64,000 bases of DNA from Luteimonas deserti (GCF_013425765.1 NZ_JACCJZ010000013.1:310001-374000); one strand, 5' to 3'. Counted from the first letter of the stretch, positions 8,040 through 16,984 are shown. Program-made: numbers and translations. The notes: generated by a model not told the origin, from the letters alone.

Positions 8040-9878
8040 ATGCCGTCCAGGCCCCTCCGTGCCGCCCTCGCCATCGCCCTCGCCGCGGCCGCCGCGCCCG
8101 CATTCGCCGCCGACACGTTCTCGCGCACGGTGTTCTTCGGCGACAGCCTCACCGATTCGGGCTACTTCCGGCCGCTCCTCGGCCCGCAGGGCGCGGTCAT
8201 CGGCCGGTTCACCACCAATCCCGGCCTGGCCTGGTCGGAGTGGGTTGCCGACCGCTACGGCACCCGCGCCGAAGCCAACGGCAACGGGCAGACCGGCGAC
8301 AACTACGCCGCCGGCGGCGCGCGTGTCGCGGTCGATTCGGTCGGCGGACTCGGCCCGATCCCATCGCTGGTCACCCAGGCCAACCGCCATCTGGCCGCGA
8401 ATGGTGGCCGCGCCGATCCCAATGCGCTCTACACCGTCTGGGGCGGCGCCAACGACCTCTTCGCCGTGCAGGCCAACCCGGCCCAGGCCCAGCAGATCAT
8501 CGGTTCTGCGGTGACCGCGCAGGTCGGCCTGGTCGGCGCCCTGCAGGGCGCCGGCGCGCGCTACGTGCTGGTGCCGTCGATTCCGGACATCGGCCTGACC
8601 CCCGGCTCGCGCGCCGGCGGCGCGATGGGCATGGCCCAGGGCACGGCGCTCGCCGCCACGTACAACACCGCCCTCTATTCCGGCCTGGCAGGGCAGAACC
8701 TGCGCGTGATCCCGGTCGACACCTTCCACTTCCTGCAGGAAGTCACCGCCAGCCCGGCGCTCTACGGCTTCGCCAACGTCACCTCGCCGGCGTGCCGCAC
8801 CCAGCCGGCGCCGGCCGGGGACTCCTCGCTATTCTGCAATCCGGGTTCGCTGGTGACCCCGTCGGCCGCGAACAGTTATCTCTTCGCCGACGGCGTGCAT
8901 CCGGCCAGCCGCGCGCACGAGATGATCGCCGACCTCGCGATCGCGATGATCGACGGCCCGCAGCAGATCGCGGTGCTGCCGCAGTCGGCGGCGATGACTG
9001 GACGCGCGCGCGCCGATCGAATCAACAACCGGCTCAGCCTCGCGCCCGCACGCGAGGACGGCCGCAGCTGGTGGGCCGACGTGCGCGCCGACATGCAGCG
9101 CTACGACAACGGCGATGCCTATGACGGCGTGGGCCCCGCACTGACGGTGGGCCTGGACTGGACCCGCGGCGATACCACGTTCGGCGGCTTTCTGGGCTAC
9201 GGACGCCAGGGCAACGACTGGGGCCTGCGGCGCGGCAGCTGGGACCAGTCGGAAATGACGGTCGGCGGGTTCGTCGGCTGGCGCGCCGATGCCGGCGCCT
9301 GGGTGAATGTGCAGCTGAGCTACAGCGCGCTGGATTTCGACACGGATCGCACCGTGCAGATCGGCCCGGTCACCCGCGTGCACACCGGCCAGGCCGACGG
9401 CAGCAACGTCACCGCGGCAGTCGGCGCCGGCTGGAACTTCGGTGACGGCGCGCTGCAGCACGGCCCGGTGCTGTCGCTCGTCGCCCAGCGGATCGAGATC
9501 GACGGGTTCGCGGAAAGCGATCCCGGCATGTCGAGCTCGCTGGCGTATCCGTCGCAGGAGGTCGATTCGCTGGTCGGCAGCGCCGGCTGGCAGTTCGCCT
9601 ATGCCGCCAGCGATGCCTTCCGCCCCTACGCCCGGGTCACGGTCGACCGCGAGTTCGAGGACGCGCCCGCGGAGGCCTTCGCGCAGTCGCAGTCGCTGCC
9701 GTCGACGCTGGTCTACGCCGTGCCGGCGCGCGGCTACGACACCCGCTATGCCACGGCGACGCTGGGTACGCAGACGCGTCTGTTCGGCCTCGATGCCAAT
9801 GTCGGCGCCAGCCTGACGATCGGCCAGAAGGGCGGCAGCCACACCACGGCGTTCGCGACCATCGGTGCTGGATTCTGA
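8040..9878 (+). CDS. GDSL/SGNH esterase autotransporter
   Basis: 612-residue autotransporter esterase of the EstA type, displayed on or anchored in the outer membrane. A signal peptide (residues about 1-24, ending AFAA) is followed by an SGNH hydrolase passenger. That passenger has FFGDSLTDSGY (nucleophile Ser), GDNYAAGGAR (Gly of the oxyanion hole), WGGANDLF (Asn) and DGVHPASRAHEMIAD (Asp and His). From about residue 345 a C-terminal autotransporter beta-barrel begins (WWADVRADMQRYDNG and onward), ending with an aromatic residue (ATIGAGF) as outer-membrane barrels do. GGGAGA upstream of the ATG is a good ribosome site. EstA relatives hydrolyse short- to medium-chain esters and influence rhamnolipid and biofilm traits; the actual substrate is unknown. 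Confidence 0.92.
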   Translation: MPSRPLRAALAIALAAAAAPAFAADTFSRTVFFGDSLTDSGYFRPLLGPQGAVIGRFTTNPGLAWSEWVADRYGTRAEANGNGQTGDNYAAGGARVAVDSVGGLGPIPSLVTQANRHLAANGGRADPNALYTVWGGANDLFAVQANPAQAQQIIGSAVTAQVGLVGALQGAGARYVLVPSIPDIGLTPGSRAGGAMGMAQGTALAATYNTALYSGLAGQNLRVIPVDTFHFLQEVTASPALYGFANVTSPACRTQPAPAGDSSLFCNPGSLVTPSAANSYLFADGVHPASRAHEMIADLAIAMIDGPQQIAVLPQSAAMTGRARADRINNRLSLAPAREDGRSWWADVRADMQRYDNGDAYDGVGPALTVGLDWTRGDTTFGGFLGYGRQGNDWGLRRGSWDQSEMTVGGFVGWRADAGAWVNVQLSYSALDFDTDRTVQIGPVTRVHTGQADGSNVTAAVGAGWNFGDGALQHGPVLSLVAQRIEIDGFAESDPGMSSSLAYPSQEVDSLVGSAGWQFAYAASDAFRPYARVTVDREFEDAPAEAFAQSQSLPSTLVYAVPARGYDTRYATATLGTQTRLFGLDANVGASLTIGQKGGSHTTAFATIGAGF

Positions 9879-9913
9879 GCCCGCGGCCGCCGGGCGACGC
9901 CGCGTGCGCGGCG

Positions 9914-9943
9914 TTGCCAAGGCGCGCACGGCCGGCATAGACT
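9914..9943 (+). promoter_or_regulatory. Promoter of tRNA-Gly(CCC)
   Basis: A -35 like TTGCCA (9914-9919), an 18-base spacer and a -10 like TAGACT (9938-9943) end 10 bases before the first tRNA base. Position and spacing fit a sigma-70 promoter for the tRNA gene. Confidence 0.55.
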
Positions 9944-9953
9944 GGCCGCCTGC

Positions 9954-10027
9954 GCGGGTGTAGTTCAATGGTAGAACTGCAGCTTCCCAAGCTGCTAGCG
10001 TGGGTTCGATTCCCATCACCCGCTCCA
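9954..10027 (+). tRNA. tRNA-Gly, anticodon CCC
   Basis: A 74-base tRNA with CCA encoded. The acceptor stem GCGGGTG pairs with CACCCGC. The D arm is short (TAGTTCAATGGTAGAAC). The anticodon stem GCAGC/GCTGC holds the loop TTCCCAA with anticodon CCC. The T arm is TGGGTTCGATTCCCA. It reads GGG codons. Layout and sequence match the short-D-arm glycine tRNA type of gammaproteobacteria. Confidence 0.96.
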
Positions 10028-10032
10028 AACCG

Positions 10033-10065
10033 ACGGCGACGCCATCACGATGGTGTCGCCGTTTT
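10033..10065 (+). terminator. Rho-independent terminator of the tRNA gene
   Basis: A 13-base-pair stem with one G-U pair (10033-10045 with 10050-10062) and loop CACG is followed by a short T run (TTTT, 10062-10065), starting 6 bases after the tRNA CCA end. Confidence 0.8.
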
Positions 10066-10096
10066 CGTTCGCGACCGTCCCACGGCTGGTGCATCG

Positions 10097-11023
10097 ATGA
10101 AGCTCGCGATCCTGTCCCGCAACACCCGTCTGTATTCGACCCGCCGCCTCGTCGAGGCCGCGCGCCAGCGCGGTCACACCGTGCGCGTGCTGGACCCGTT
10201 GCGCTGCTATATGCGCATCGCCAGCGACGGATTCTCGATGCGCTACAAGGGCCGGCCGATCGAGGCCTACGATTCGGTGATCCCGCGCTTCGCGGCCTCG
10301 GTCGCGCGGTACGGTTGCGCGGTGCTGCACCAGTTCGAACTGATGGGCAGCTATGCCCCCAATCCGTCCACCGCATTCGCACGTGCCCGCGACAAGCTGC
10401 GCTGCCAGCAGCTGATGGCGGCCGACGGAATCGGCATGCCGGCCACCGTGTTCGGCGACAACCCGGACGATACGGACGACCTGCTGGCGATGCTCGGCCC
10501 GCCGCCGCACGTGATCAAGCTCAACGAGGGCATGCAGGGGGCCGGGGTCATGCTGACCGAAAAACCGTCCGCCTCCCGCGGCGTGGTCGAGGCGCTGCGC
10601 GGGCTCTATGCCAACTTCCTCGTGCAGGAGTTCATCGCCGAGGCCGAGGGCGCGGACCTGCGCTGTTTCGTGGTCGGCGATACCGTGATCGGTGCGATGC
10701 AACGCCAGGCGCCGGCCGGCGACTTCCGCTCGAACCTGCACCGTGGGGGCGTTGCATCGGCCGTCGAGACCACCGAGGAAGAGCGGGCGGTCGCGGTGCG
10801 TGCGGCGAAGGTGGTGGGCCTCGGCATTGCCGGTGTGGACCTCATCCGCTCGGCCCGGGGGCCCCTGGTACTCGAGGTCAACGCGTCGCCCGGACTGGAA
10901 GGCATCGAGGCCGCCACCGGAACCGACATCGCCGGCGGCATCGTCGAGCATCTCGCACGTCATGTCGCCGCGACGGCCCGGCCCCCCCGGCGGCGCAAGC
11001 TGCAGCCCGCGAACGGAACGTGA
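10097..11023 (+). CDS. rimK: Ribosomal protein S6--L-glutamate ligase RimK
   Basis: 308-residue ATP-grasp ligase that adds glutamate residues to the C-terminus of ribosomal protein S6. It begins MKLAILSRN and carries the typical blocks [75 protein letters not shown] and the metal-binding [12 protein letters not shown]. All are close in order and spacing to the E. coli enzyme. In pseudomonads RimK activity responds to c-di-GMP and affects the proteome; nothing in this sequence shows that directly. It follows the tRNA terminator, so it needs its own promoter in a gap of only about 30 bases, or read-through. A Gly-tRNA/rimK functional link is not implied. Confidence 0.9.
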   Translation: MKLAILSRNTRLYSTRRLVEAARQRGHTVRVLDPLRCYMRIASDGFSMRYKGRPIEAYDSVIPRFAASVARYGCAVLHQFELMGSYAPNPSTAFARARDKLRCQQLMAADGIGMPATVFGDNPDDTDDLLAMLGPPPHVIKLNEGMQGAGVMLTEKPSASRGVVEALRGLYANFLVQEFIAEAEGADLRCFVVGDTVIGAMQRQAPAGDFRSNLHRGGVASAVETTEEERAVAVRAAKVVGLGIAGVDLIRSARGPLVLEVNASPGLEGIEAATGTDIAGGIVEHLARHVAATARPPRRRKLQPANGT

Positions 11024-11094
11024 ACATTTTTTTTCCGCTTTCCGACGGCGCCGCGGGCTAGCCTGCAAGTCCGGAGTCCGCTGCGCTCTCTCCG

Positions 11095-11178
11095 CCCCGG
11101 TGATACGGGGTTCGCGGCGGACGAAGGGGCAATCGGGGCATCACCTTTCGACCCGGACGGCGACGTCCGGGTCTTTTT
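11095..11178 (+). ncRNA. Candidate structured RNA ending in a strong terminator
   Basis: Between rimK and the response regulator lie nested hairpins that no gene explains. CCCCG pairs with CGGGG (11095-11099 with 11106-11110). Alternatively GGTGAT (11099-11104) pairs with ATCACC (11140-11145). A perfect 10-bp terminator stem then closes the region. The 5' end is not known; a -10-like TAGCCT near 11059 would give an RNA of roughly 100-120 bases. It could instead be the 3' untranslated region of rimK. No known RNA family was recognised. Confidence 0.35.
11150..11178 (+). terminator. Rho-independent terminator before the two-component genes
   Basis: A perfect 10-bp stem GACCCGGACG / CGTCCGGGTC (11150-11159, 11164-11173) with loop GCGA is followed by TTTTT. 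It lies 126 bases after the rimK stop and 107 bases before the response regulator, so it insulates the two-component operon. Confidence 0.88.
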
Positions 11179-11285
11179 GTATGCGTCGCCGCGACGCCGT
11201 TCATGGAACCATCCGCCGCTGTACCATCACGCCGGAGCACCTCGCGGCTCCGCGTGCATCCGAATCGACCAGAGACCGACATCCA

Positions 11286-11969
11286 ATGCACATCCTCGTC
11301 ATCGAAGACAACCAGGACATCGCCGCGAACCTCGGCGACTACCTCGAAGACCGCGGCCATACCGTCGACTTCGCCGCCGATGGCGTGACCGGCCTGCATC
11401 TGGCCGTGGTCCACGACTTCGACGCCATCGTGCTGGACCTCAATCTGCCTGGGATGGACGGTCTGGAGGTCTGCCGCAAGCTGCGCAACGACGCACGCAA
11501 GCAGACCCCGGTGCTGATGCTCACCGCACGCGACAGCCTGGACAACAAGCTCGCCGGTTTCGATTCCGGGGCCGACGACTATCTGGTCAAGCCGTTCGCG
11601 CTGCAGGAGGTGGAGGTGCGGCTCAATGCACTGGCGCGCCGCGGCAAGGGCAACCACACCCGCGTGCTCGACGTCGGCGAGGTGGAGTACAACCTCGACA
11701 CGCTGGAAGTGCGCCGCGGCGGCAAGCTGCTGCAGCTCAACCCGACCGCGCTGAAGATCCTGCAGTCGCTGATGGAAGCCTCGCCGGCCGTGGTCACGCG
11801 CCAGGAACTGGAAACCCGGGTCTGGGGCGAGGAACTGCCGGATTCGGATTCGCTGCGCGTGCATATCCACGGGCTGCGGGCGGTGGTCGACAAGCCCTTC
11901 GACACGCCGTACATCCAGACCCGGCACGGCATCGGTTACCGCATCGCGGTGCCGGATGCGGCGAACTGA
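11286..11969 (+). CDS. OmpR-family response regulator
   Basis: 227-residue DNA-binding response regulator. Receiver domain residues 1-118: acidic pocket IEDN, phospho-acceptor Asp51 in LDLNLPG, Thr80 in MLTARD and Lys102 in VKPF. The winged-helix domain (about residues 130-222) ends HGIGYRIAVP, the usual transcription-regulator C-terminus. The gene overlaps the following histidine kinase by 14 bases, so the two form a cognate pair. The stimulus and targets are unknown; a resemblance to ColR-like regulators was considered but cannot be proven here. Confidence 0.92.
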   Translation: MHILVIEDNQDIAANLGDYLEDRGHTVDFAADGVTGLHLAVVHDFDAIVLDLNLPGMDGLEVCRKLRNDARKQTPVLMLTARDSLDNKLAGFDSGADDYLVKPFALQEVEVRLNALARRGKGNHTRVLDVGEVEYNLDTLEVRRGGKLLQLNPTALKILQSLMEASPAVVTRQELETRVWGEELPDSDSLRVHIHGLRAVVDKPFDTPYIQTRHGIGYRIAVPDAAN

Positions 11970-13296
11970 GGTCGCCCCGGGCCGGCCGGCCCGCACGCGC
12001 ACGCGGCGCTATCGCAGGCGGCTGCGCAGCCGCATCATCCTGTCGTTCCTGCTGCTCGGTCTCGGGCTCACGACGCTGTTCGCCTTCCTGACCCAGGAAG
12101 CGCGCGACCGGGTCGAGAACACCCTGGTCGAGGATCTGATGAACCGGAACATCGACGAGTACGCACGTCGCTACTACGTCGATCCCTCGAGCAATCCCGC
12201 CGCGCCGGTGGAGCAGATCCGCGCCCGCGTGGTCCGTCGCGACCGGTTCGAGGAGCTGCGCCGCGAGCAGCCGGACTGGTACGAGCTCGGCGACGGCATC
12301 CACCAGATCAGCGGTGTCGACGACGACGGCACGCCGTTCGTCTACAAGCTCGCGGTGCGCAAGACGCCCGACGAGTGGTTCTTCCTCGCCTACGACATGA
12401 GCGAGACCATGCGCGGCGCGACCCAGTTCCAGCGCGCGATCTTCGGTTCGGTGGTGCTGGTGTCGCTGCTGTCGCTGCTGATCGGCTGGTGGTCGGCGGC
12501 GCGCGTCATGAGCCCGGTGTCGGCCTTGGCCAACCGCCTGCGCAGCTCGGGCGACAGCTCGATGCCCGAGGCGCTGGCACCGCACTTTCCCGACGACGAA
12601 GTGGGCCAGCTCGCCAGCGCTCTCGACGATTACGCGTTCCGGCTCACCGAGGTCGTGCAGCGTGACCGCGAGTTCAATGCGGACGTCAGCCACGAGCTGC
12701 GCACGCCGCTGGCGGTGATCAAGGGCGCGGTGGAACTGCTGTTGTCGCGGCCCGAACTCGATGACAGGACCCGGACCCGGTTGCTGCGCATCCAGCGCGC
12801 CGAACAGCAGTGCACCGACCTGATCAGTGCGCTGCTGCTGCTCTCGCGCAACGAGCGCGGCCATGGCGCCACCGACGTCGGCAAGGTGGTCGAACAGCTG
12901 TTCGACGCGCACCGCCCGCAGCTGGCGGGCAAGCCGCTGTCGCTGCGTCTCGAGGGCGAGGGCCCGCTGGTGGTCGATGCGCCCGAATCCGCGGTGACCG
13001 TGGCACTCGGCAACCTGGTCGGCAATGCGATCAAGTACACGCTGGAAGGCGAGGTCGTGGTGCGTCTGGGCGAGCGCGACGTGGAGGTCGCCGACAGCGG
13101 TCCGGGGCTCAGCGCCGAGGACGCCGCGCGCCTGTTCGAGCGGGGGTATCGCGGCACCCACGCCGAGCATTCGCAGGGCGGCGGGATCGGTCTGTCGATC
13201 GTGCGCCGGCTGTGCGCCTTGTACGGCTGGCAGGTCCGCGTGGTGCCCGGCCCGGTCCGCGGTGTGGTCGCCACGCTCTCGTTCCGCCCCGGCTGA
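11956..13296 (+). CDS. Sensor histidine kinase
   Basis: 446-residue inner-membrane kinase paired with the overlapping response regulator. After a basic N-terminus come membrane helix 1 (about residues 27-46), a periplasmic sensor of about 115 residues, helix 2 (about 163-182) and a HAMP-like linker. The dimerisation domain carries phospho-accepting His246 in DVSHELRTPL. The ATPase domain has the N box (NLVGNAIKYT), G1 box (VADSGPGL), F box (LFERGYRG) and G2 box (QGGGIGLSIV). The periplasmic part (ending NEWFFLAYDM-like text, here DEWFFLAYDM) has no obvious ligand motif. Signal unknown. Confidence 0.92.
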   Translation: MRRTEVAPGRPARTRTRRYRRRLRSRIILSFLLLGLGLTTLFAFLTQEARDRVENTLVEDLMNRNIDEYARRYYVDPSSNPAAPVEQIRARVVRRDRFEELRREQPDWYELGDGIHQISGVDDDGTPFVYKLAVRKTPDEWFFLAYDMSETMRGATQFQRAIFGSVVLVSLLSLLIGWWSAARVMSPVSALANRLRSSGDSSMPEALAPHFPDDEVGQLASALDDYAFRLTEVVQRDREFNADVSHELRTPLAVIKGAVELLLSRPELDDRTRTRLLRIQRAEQQCTDLISALLLLSRNERGHGATDVGKVVEQLFDAHRPQLAGKPLSLRLEGEGPLVVDAPESAVTVALGNLVGNAIKYTLEGEVVVRLGERDVEVADSGPGLSAEDAARLFERGYRGTHAEHSQGGGIGLSIVRRLCALYGWQVRVVPGPVRGVVATLSFRPG

Positions 13297-13627
13297 CGCG
13301 CACGCGGCGCCGCTTCGGTGGCAGGGGCGTGCCTCCTTGATCCGGCTCGCCCTCACTGCGGAAGCGGACGGGCGCCGACCTCGCCCCACCCGTATGGCGT
13401 CGCTGGAAGGTGGGTCACCCGAGGGGCCCGCGTCAGCCCAAGCGCGCAATGTCAGCCTGCGGCGACGACGTGCTCCCGGTGCGCGGCGTCCTCGTGCCGG
13501 CAATGGACACGTCTCCGGCGGGCCGTGTTCGGCCGCGCAGACACGGTGCCGGCCTCTGCACGGGTCGTCCCATCGCCACGCGGAGACGGGCGCCGTGCAG
13601 CGCAGGCATTGCGCCTCGAAGATCGCG
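13297..13627. other. 331-base gap between convergent genes, nothing found
   Basis: Lies between the kinase stop and the convergent DUF4124-like gene stop. I found no open frame with normal codon use, no clear terminator and no repeat. Confidence 0.5.
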
Positions 13628-14212
13628 CTACAGGCGGATCCACCAGCAGCCGAGGTTGCGATGAAGCGAGAACACGGTCCGGCTGGCGCCGGCGCCGCCC
13701 GGCCCCGCCTGCTCCACGCGCAGGGACGTCGGGGGGCGGGGAGCGGCGGCGGTCGGCAGGTCGCGTGCGCTGACCCATCCCGTGAAGCCGTGTTCGGGCA
13801 TCGCCGGGACGGGCTGTTCGGGACGCTGCGCGGTGATATTGAACAGCGGGCGCTGCGCGATCGCGTCGAGCCGCTCGAGGACCTGGTAGCCGCCGGACTG
13901 GCTCAGCCCCGGCCAGTGGTACAGCGCCACGAGGCGGTTGGTATCGCCGCTGTGGATGGCATGGCTCATTTCCTGGATCAGGCCGCGTAGCTGCCGCTGG
14001 CAGCCGCCGCGATACACGTTCGCCTGCCCGCCGCCGCGGGCATTGGCGGGGCCCTCCACCGCGCCGACGGCCAGACAGGAGCGGTCGGTGTAGATGGTGC
14101 CGCCATCGGGCGCCACACAGCGCCGCACCTGCGCGCCGGCGGCCGGTATCGCGGGAAGCGACAGCGCCGCGATCAGGGCCAACGGCAGGGTACGGGCAGG
14201 GGCGCGCGGCAT
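13628..14212 (-). CDS. Secreted DUF4124-like protein
   Basis: 194-residue hypothetical protein with a signal peptide (about residues 1-27, ending AGA). The short block VRRCVAPDGGTIYTDRSC resembles the DUF4124 module (Tyr-Arg-Cys..Gly..Tyr-Asp-Cys pattern). A middle part (LRGLIQEMSHAIHSGDTNRLVALYHW) and a C-terminal region ending HRNLGCWWIRL follow. The four Cys suggest disulfides in the periplasm. It lies downstream of metF on the same strand, 48 bases away. Function unknown. Confidence 0.7.
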   Translation of the reverse strand: MPRAPARTLPLALIAALSLPAIPAAGAQVRRCVAPDGGTIYTDRSCLAVGAVEGPANARGGGQANVYRGGCQRQLRGLIQEMSHAIHSGDTNRLVALYHWPGLSQSGGYQVLERLDAIAQRPLFNITAQRPEQPVPAMPEHGFTGWVSARDLPTAAAPRPPTSLRVEQAGPGGAGASRTVFSLHRNLGCWWIRL

Positions 14213-14260
14213 GCCTGCAGCCTAGCGTCTGGCGCCCCCCCGGACCAGCGGCGCCCGTGC

Positions 14261-15085
14261 TCAGGCCAGGCGCGCGAGTACGGCCTGGGTGGGACGCGAC
14301 AGATTGAGCGTGTAGAAATGCAGCGCAGGCGCGCCGCCGGCGATCAGCCGCTCGCACAGGCGCGCGACGATGTCCGCTCCGAGTTCGCGGATCGCGTCCG
14401 CATCGTCGCCGTGGGCGGTCATCTGCCGCTGCATCCAGCGCGGGATCTCGGCGCCGCAGGCCTCCGAGAAGCGCCGCAGCTGGGCGAAATTGGACACCGG
14501 CATGACACCCGGCACGATCGGCACCTCCACACCAGCCCGGCGCGCGGCCTCGACGAAATGGAAGTAGGCGTCCACGTTGTAGAAATACTGGGTGATCGCA
14601 CCGTCCGCGCCGGCATCCACCTTGGCCTTGAAGTGGCGTAGATCGGCCAGCGCGTCGTCCGCCTGGGGGTGCACTTCCGGATAGCAGCCCACTTCGATGT
14701 GGAACGCATCGCCGAATTCGCTGCGGATGAAAGCGACCAGGTCGACGCCGTAGCGCAGGTCGCCCGGCCGGCCCATGCCCGAAGGCAGATCCCCGCGCAA
14801 CGCGACCAGGCGCCGGCATCCGAGGGTGCGATAGAGCTCGAGCAGCGCGCGGATCTCGGCCCGGCTGCCACCGACGCACGAGACATGGGGCGCGGCGTCC
14901 AGGGCGTGATGCTGCTTGAGCCTCCGCACCGTCTCGGGCGTGTGGCTGAGCGTCGAGCCGCCGGCACCGAAGGTGCACGAGACGTAGTCCGGCGCGTGGC
15001 CCGCGAGCCGCTTCGCGGAGCGGTCGAGCTGGGTCCGCTGGTCCTCGGTCTTGGGTGGATAGAACTCGAAGCTGATCGGGATCAT
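14261..15085 (-). CDS. metF: 5,10-methylenetetrahydrofolate reductase MetF
   Basis: 274-residue flavoenzyme that reduces methylene-THF to methyl-THF, the methyl donor for homocysteine in methionine synthesis. MIPISFEFYPPKT at the N-terminus, VSCTFGAGGSTL, LVALRGDLP and AITQYFYN are diagnostic TIM-barrel blocks. I chose the start at 15085 because MIPISFEF is the usual family N-terminus. An in-frame ATG 11 codons upstream (15118) cannot be excluded and has a weak GAAG site. The upstream region holds a 14-bp palindrome but no SAH or SAM riboswitch. It belongs functionally with ahcY and metK in this window. Confidence 0.93.
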   Translation of the reverse strand: MIPISFEFYPPKTEDQRTQLDRSAKRLAGHAPDYVSCTFGAGGSTLSHTPETVRRLKQHHALDAAPHVSCVGGSRAEIRALLELYRTLGCRRLVALRGDLPSGMGRPGDLRYGVDLVAFIRSEFGDAFHIEVGCYPEVHPQADDALADLRHFKAKVDAGADGAITQYFYNVDAYFHFVEAARRAGVEVPIVPGVMPVSNFAQLRRFSEACGAEIPRWMQRQMTAHGDDADAIRELGADIVARLCERLIAGGAPALHFYTLNLSRPTQAVLARLA

Positions 15086-15123
15086 CGGACGGCAAGGCGA
15101 CGGCGAGAGCTGGATCATATCGC

Positions 15124-15137
15124 TTCATCGCGATGAA
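15124..15137. promoter_or_regulatory. 14-bp perfect palindrome upstream of metF
   Basis: TTCATCGCGATGAA is a perfect inverted repeat 39 bases upstream of the chosen metF start and 93 bases upstream of the divergent diguanylate cyclase start. It could be an operator. The half-site TTCA/TGAA is the reverse orientation of the MetR pattern TGAAN5TTCA, so a MetR role is not supported. Confidence 0.35.
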
Positions 15138-15229
15138 TAGGTTTTCGATGTCCGGTGCTGTCGCGGGGCCTGCCTGCACACGCCAGCGGACCGGCTTTGC
15201 GCGACCACGGTTTCGCCTTAGGCTGCGCC

Positions 15230-16360
15230 ATGCCCGAGCGCCCTGCCGTTTCCGCCGACGCCCCCAGCTACCCACACGATCTGCTGGTGCAGGAGGTCCG
15301 TGAAACCCGGCAGCGGGCGCGTCTCGGTGGCGGCTTCTATGCCGTCGCTGCAGCTTTGGTGTTCAGCGTGGTGGGCTTCGGCGAGCCCTGGCGCCTGGTG
15401 GGCCTGGGTGTCGTCGGCCTGCTCGCCGGCCTCGCATTGCTGCGCGTCCTGCTGCCGCTGTCGGTCGCGCCCGATCCGCGCGAGGCGCGTCGCTACCGGG
15501 TGGCGGTCTGGACCATCGTGCTGCTCACCACCGTGGTGTGGGGCGCGCTGAGCGCATGGGCGCGGGTCGCGTTGCCGGAGCCCGCACCGTTGATCGCGCT
15601 GCTCTTCTCCGGTGCATCCGGCATGGCGCTGGCGCATACCCTGTGCATGCGCAGGCTGCCCTCGGCGCTGGCCATCCTCGCAGTGATGCTGCCTTCACTG
15701 GCGATGCTGTGGCGCGAGGTGGCGGTCGCGGTCGGCGTGACCTGGCTGGTGTACACGGCCTACATGCTGGCGGTGATGCTGCGCAGCCATCGCGAGTACT
15801 GGACCCGTCTCGGCCTGGAGGCGCAGCTGCGGCACCAGCGCGACGGCTTCGAGCGCCAGAGCCGCGCCGACGGCCTGACCGGTCTCGCCAACCGTCGGGA
15901 ATTCCAGGATGCGCTGGAGCGGGCCATCATCGACGCGCGGGACGGCCAGCCGCTCTCGCTGCTGATCCTCGACATCGACCACTTCAAGCGTGTGAACGAC
16001 AGTTTCGGGCATGCCGCGGGCGATGCCTGCCTGGCCGTGTTCGCCGAGCGTCTCGAGCGCGCGTTCCCGCCGCCCGCTCCGGTGTGCGCGCGCCTCGGCG
16101 GAGAAGAATTCGCCGTGGTCCTGCGCGATGACGCGAACGGGGCCCACGCGCGGGCCGAAGCCTTCCGCGGCGCCCTCGCATCCGCACCGATGACGTTCGA
16201 CGGATTGGACGAAACGATCACCGTGAGCATCGGTTGCAGCATCTTCGATCCGGCCCGTCACACGGAGACGGAGCTGCTGTACCGCGATGCGGACGCCGCG
16301 CTCTACCGCGCCAAGAGCGGCGGCCGCAACCGCACGGAGCACGCGCGCGCGGCCGGTTGA
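15230..16360 (+). CDS. Membrane-bound diguanylate cyclase (GGDEF)
   Basis: 376-residue inner-membrane protein that should make c-di-GMP from GTP. The N-terminal half has about six hydrophobic segments (roughly residues 35-190). The GGDEF domain starts near RADGLTGLANRREF, with metal site LLILDIDHFKRVNDSFGH and active loop GGEEF near residue 290, a catalytically competent variant. The inhibitory I-site (RxxD five residues before the loop) is absent: the matching stretch is PPPAPVCA. Product feedback is therefore unlikely. The late SIGCSIF and YRDADAALYRAKSGGRNR are normal. The input signal is unknown. Confidence 0.9.
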   Translation: MPERPAVSADAPSYPHDLLVQEVRETRQRARLGGGFYAVAAALVFSVVGFGEPWRLVGLGVVGLLAGLALLRVLLPLSVAPDPREARRYRVAVWTIVLLTTVVWGALSAWARVALPEPAPLIALLFSGASGMALAHTLCMRRLPSALAILAVMLPSLAMLWREVAVAVGVTWLVYTAYMLAVMLRSHREYWTRLGLEAQLRHQRDGFERQSRADGLTGLANRREFQDALERAIIDARDGQPLSLLILDIDHFKRVNDSFGHAAGDACLAVFAERLERAFPPPAPVCARLGGEEFAVVLRDDANGAHARAEAFRGALASAPMTFDGLDETITVSIGCSIFDPARHTETELLYRDADAALYRAKSGGRNRTEHARAAG

Positions 16361-16429
16361 CGCCCTGCCTCGGGACACCGGGCGGTGAAGCCGCTACCGT
16401 GCCGGGGCCTCGCCTGCCCGGAAGCTTCA

Positions 16430-16984
16430 ATGAACATCGTGTTGACTCCGTTCGCCCGCACGCGCCTGTTTCCGCGCGACCCCCGGCCGACGTCGATCCA
16501 GGACTGCAGCGCCGAAGCATTCGAGCAGCACGTCGCGACCCGCGCGCCCGAATGCGTGCTCCCGGGCTACGCACCGTTCTGCGTGCTGCACGTGCACCGC
16601 AACTGGACATCCACCCGCTGCTCCGTGGTCGAGATCACCGACGCCAACCGGCACCGGTTGCGTTCGGGCTACGAGGCGCGTTCTCGGGCCGAACTTCCGG
16701 TGCTCGTGCGGTGGTTCGAGAGCGAGGAGCCGCCGGTCGCCAAGTACCTGGTGCCGATTCTCTACAGTCGCGAGCAGATGGCGAAGGAGGGCACGCCGAT
16801 CGATGCGGACTGGGGCATCGTCGGCTGCCTCTACACGATGACGCCGGAGGAGCTGCCGATGGCGCCGATCACCATGCTGCGCAATGCACTGGGCGTGGAC
16901 GAGGGCGGATCGGGCGTGCCCCTCGATCGCGATGCCTACCGCCGAAGCGTCGCGTTCTGGGAGCGGCACGCGAACTGGCGCTGA
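16430..16984 (+). CDS. DUF3228 family protein
   Basis: 184-residue cytoplasmic protein of the uncharacterised DUF3228 family. It is recognised by FARTRLFPRDPRPTSIQDC near the start, LHVHRNWTSTRC, LVRWFESEEPPVAKYLVPI, GTPIDADWGIVGCLYT and MLRNALGVDEGGSGVPLD. The start at 16430 matches the usual N-terminus; an ATG-less extension upstream looks non-coding. No membrane segment or signal. Function unknown; the pattern of conserved His, Cys and Glu suggests an enzyme but I cannot name a reaction. Confidence 0.8.
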   Translation: MNIVLTPFARTRLFPRDPRPTSIQDCSAEAFEQHVATRAPECVLPGYAPFCVLHVHRNWTSTRCSVVEITDANRHRLRSGYEARSRAELPVLVRWFESEEPPVAKYLVPILYSREQMAKEGTPIDADWGIVGCLYTMTPEELPMAPITMLRNALGVDEGGSGVPLDRDAYRRSVAFWERHANWR

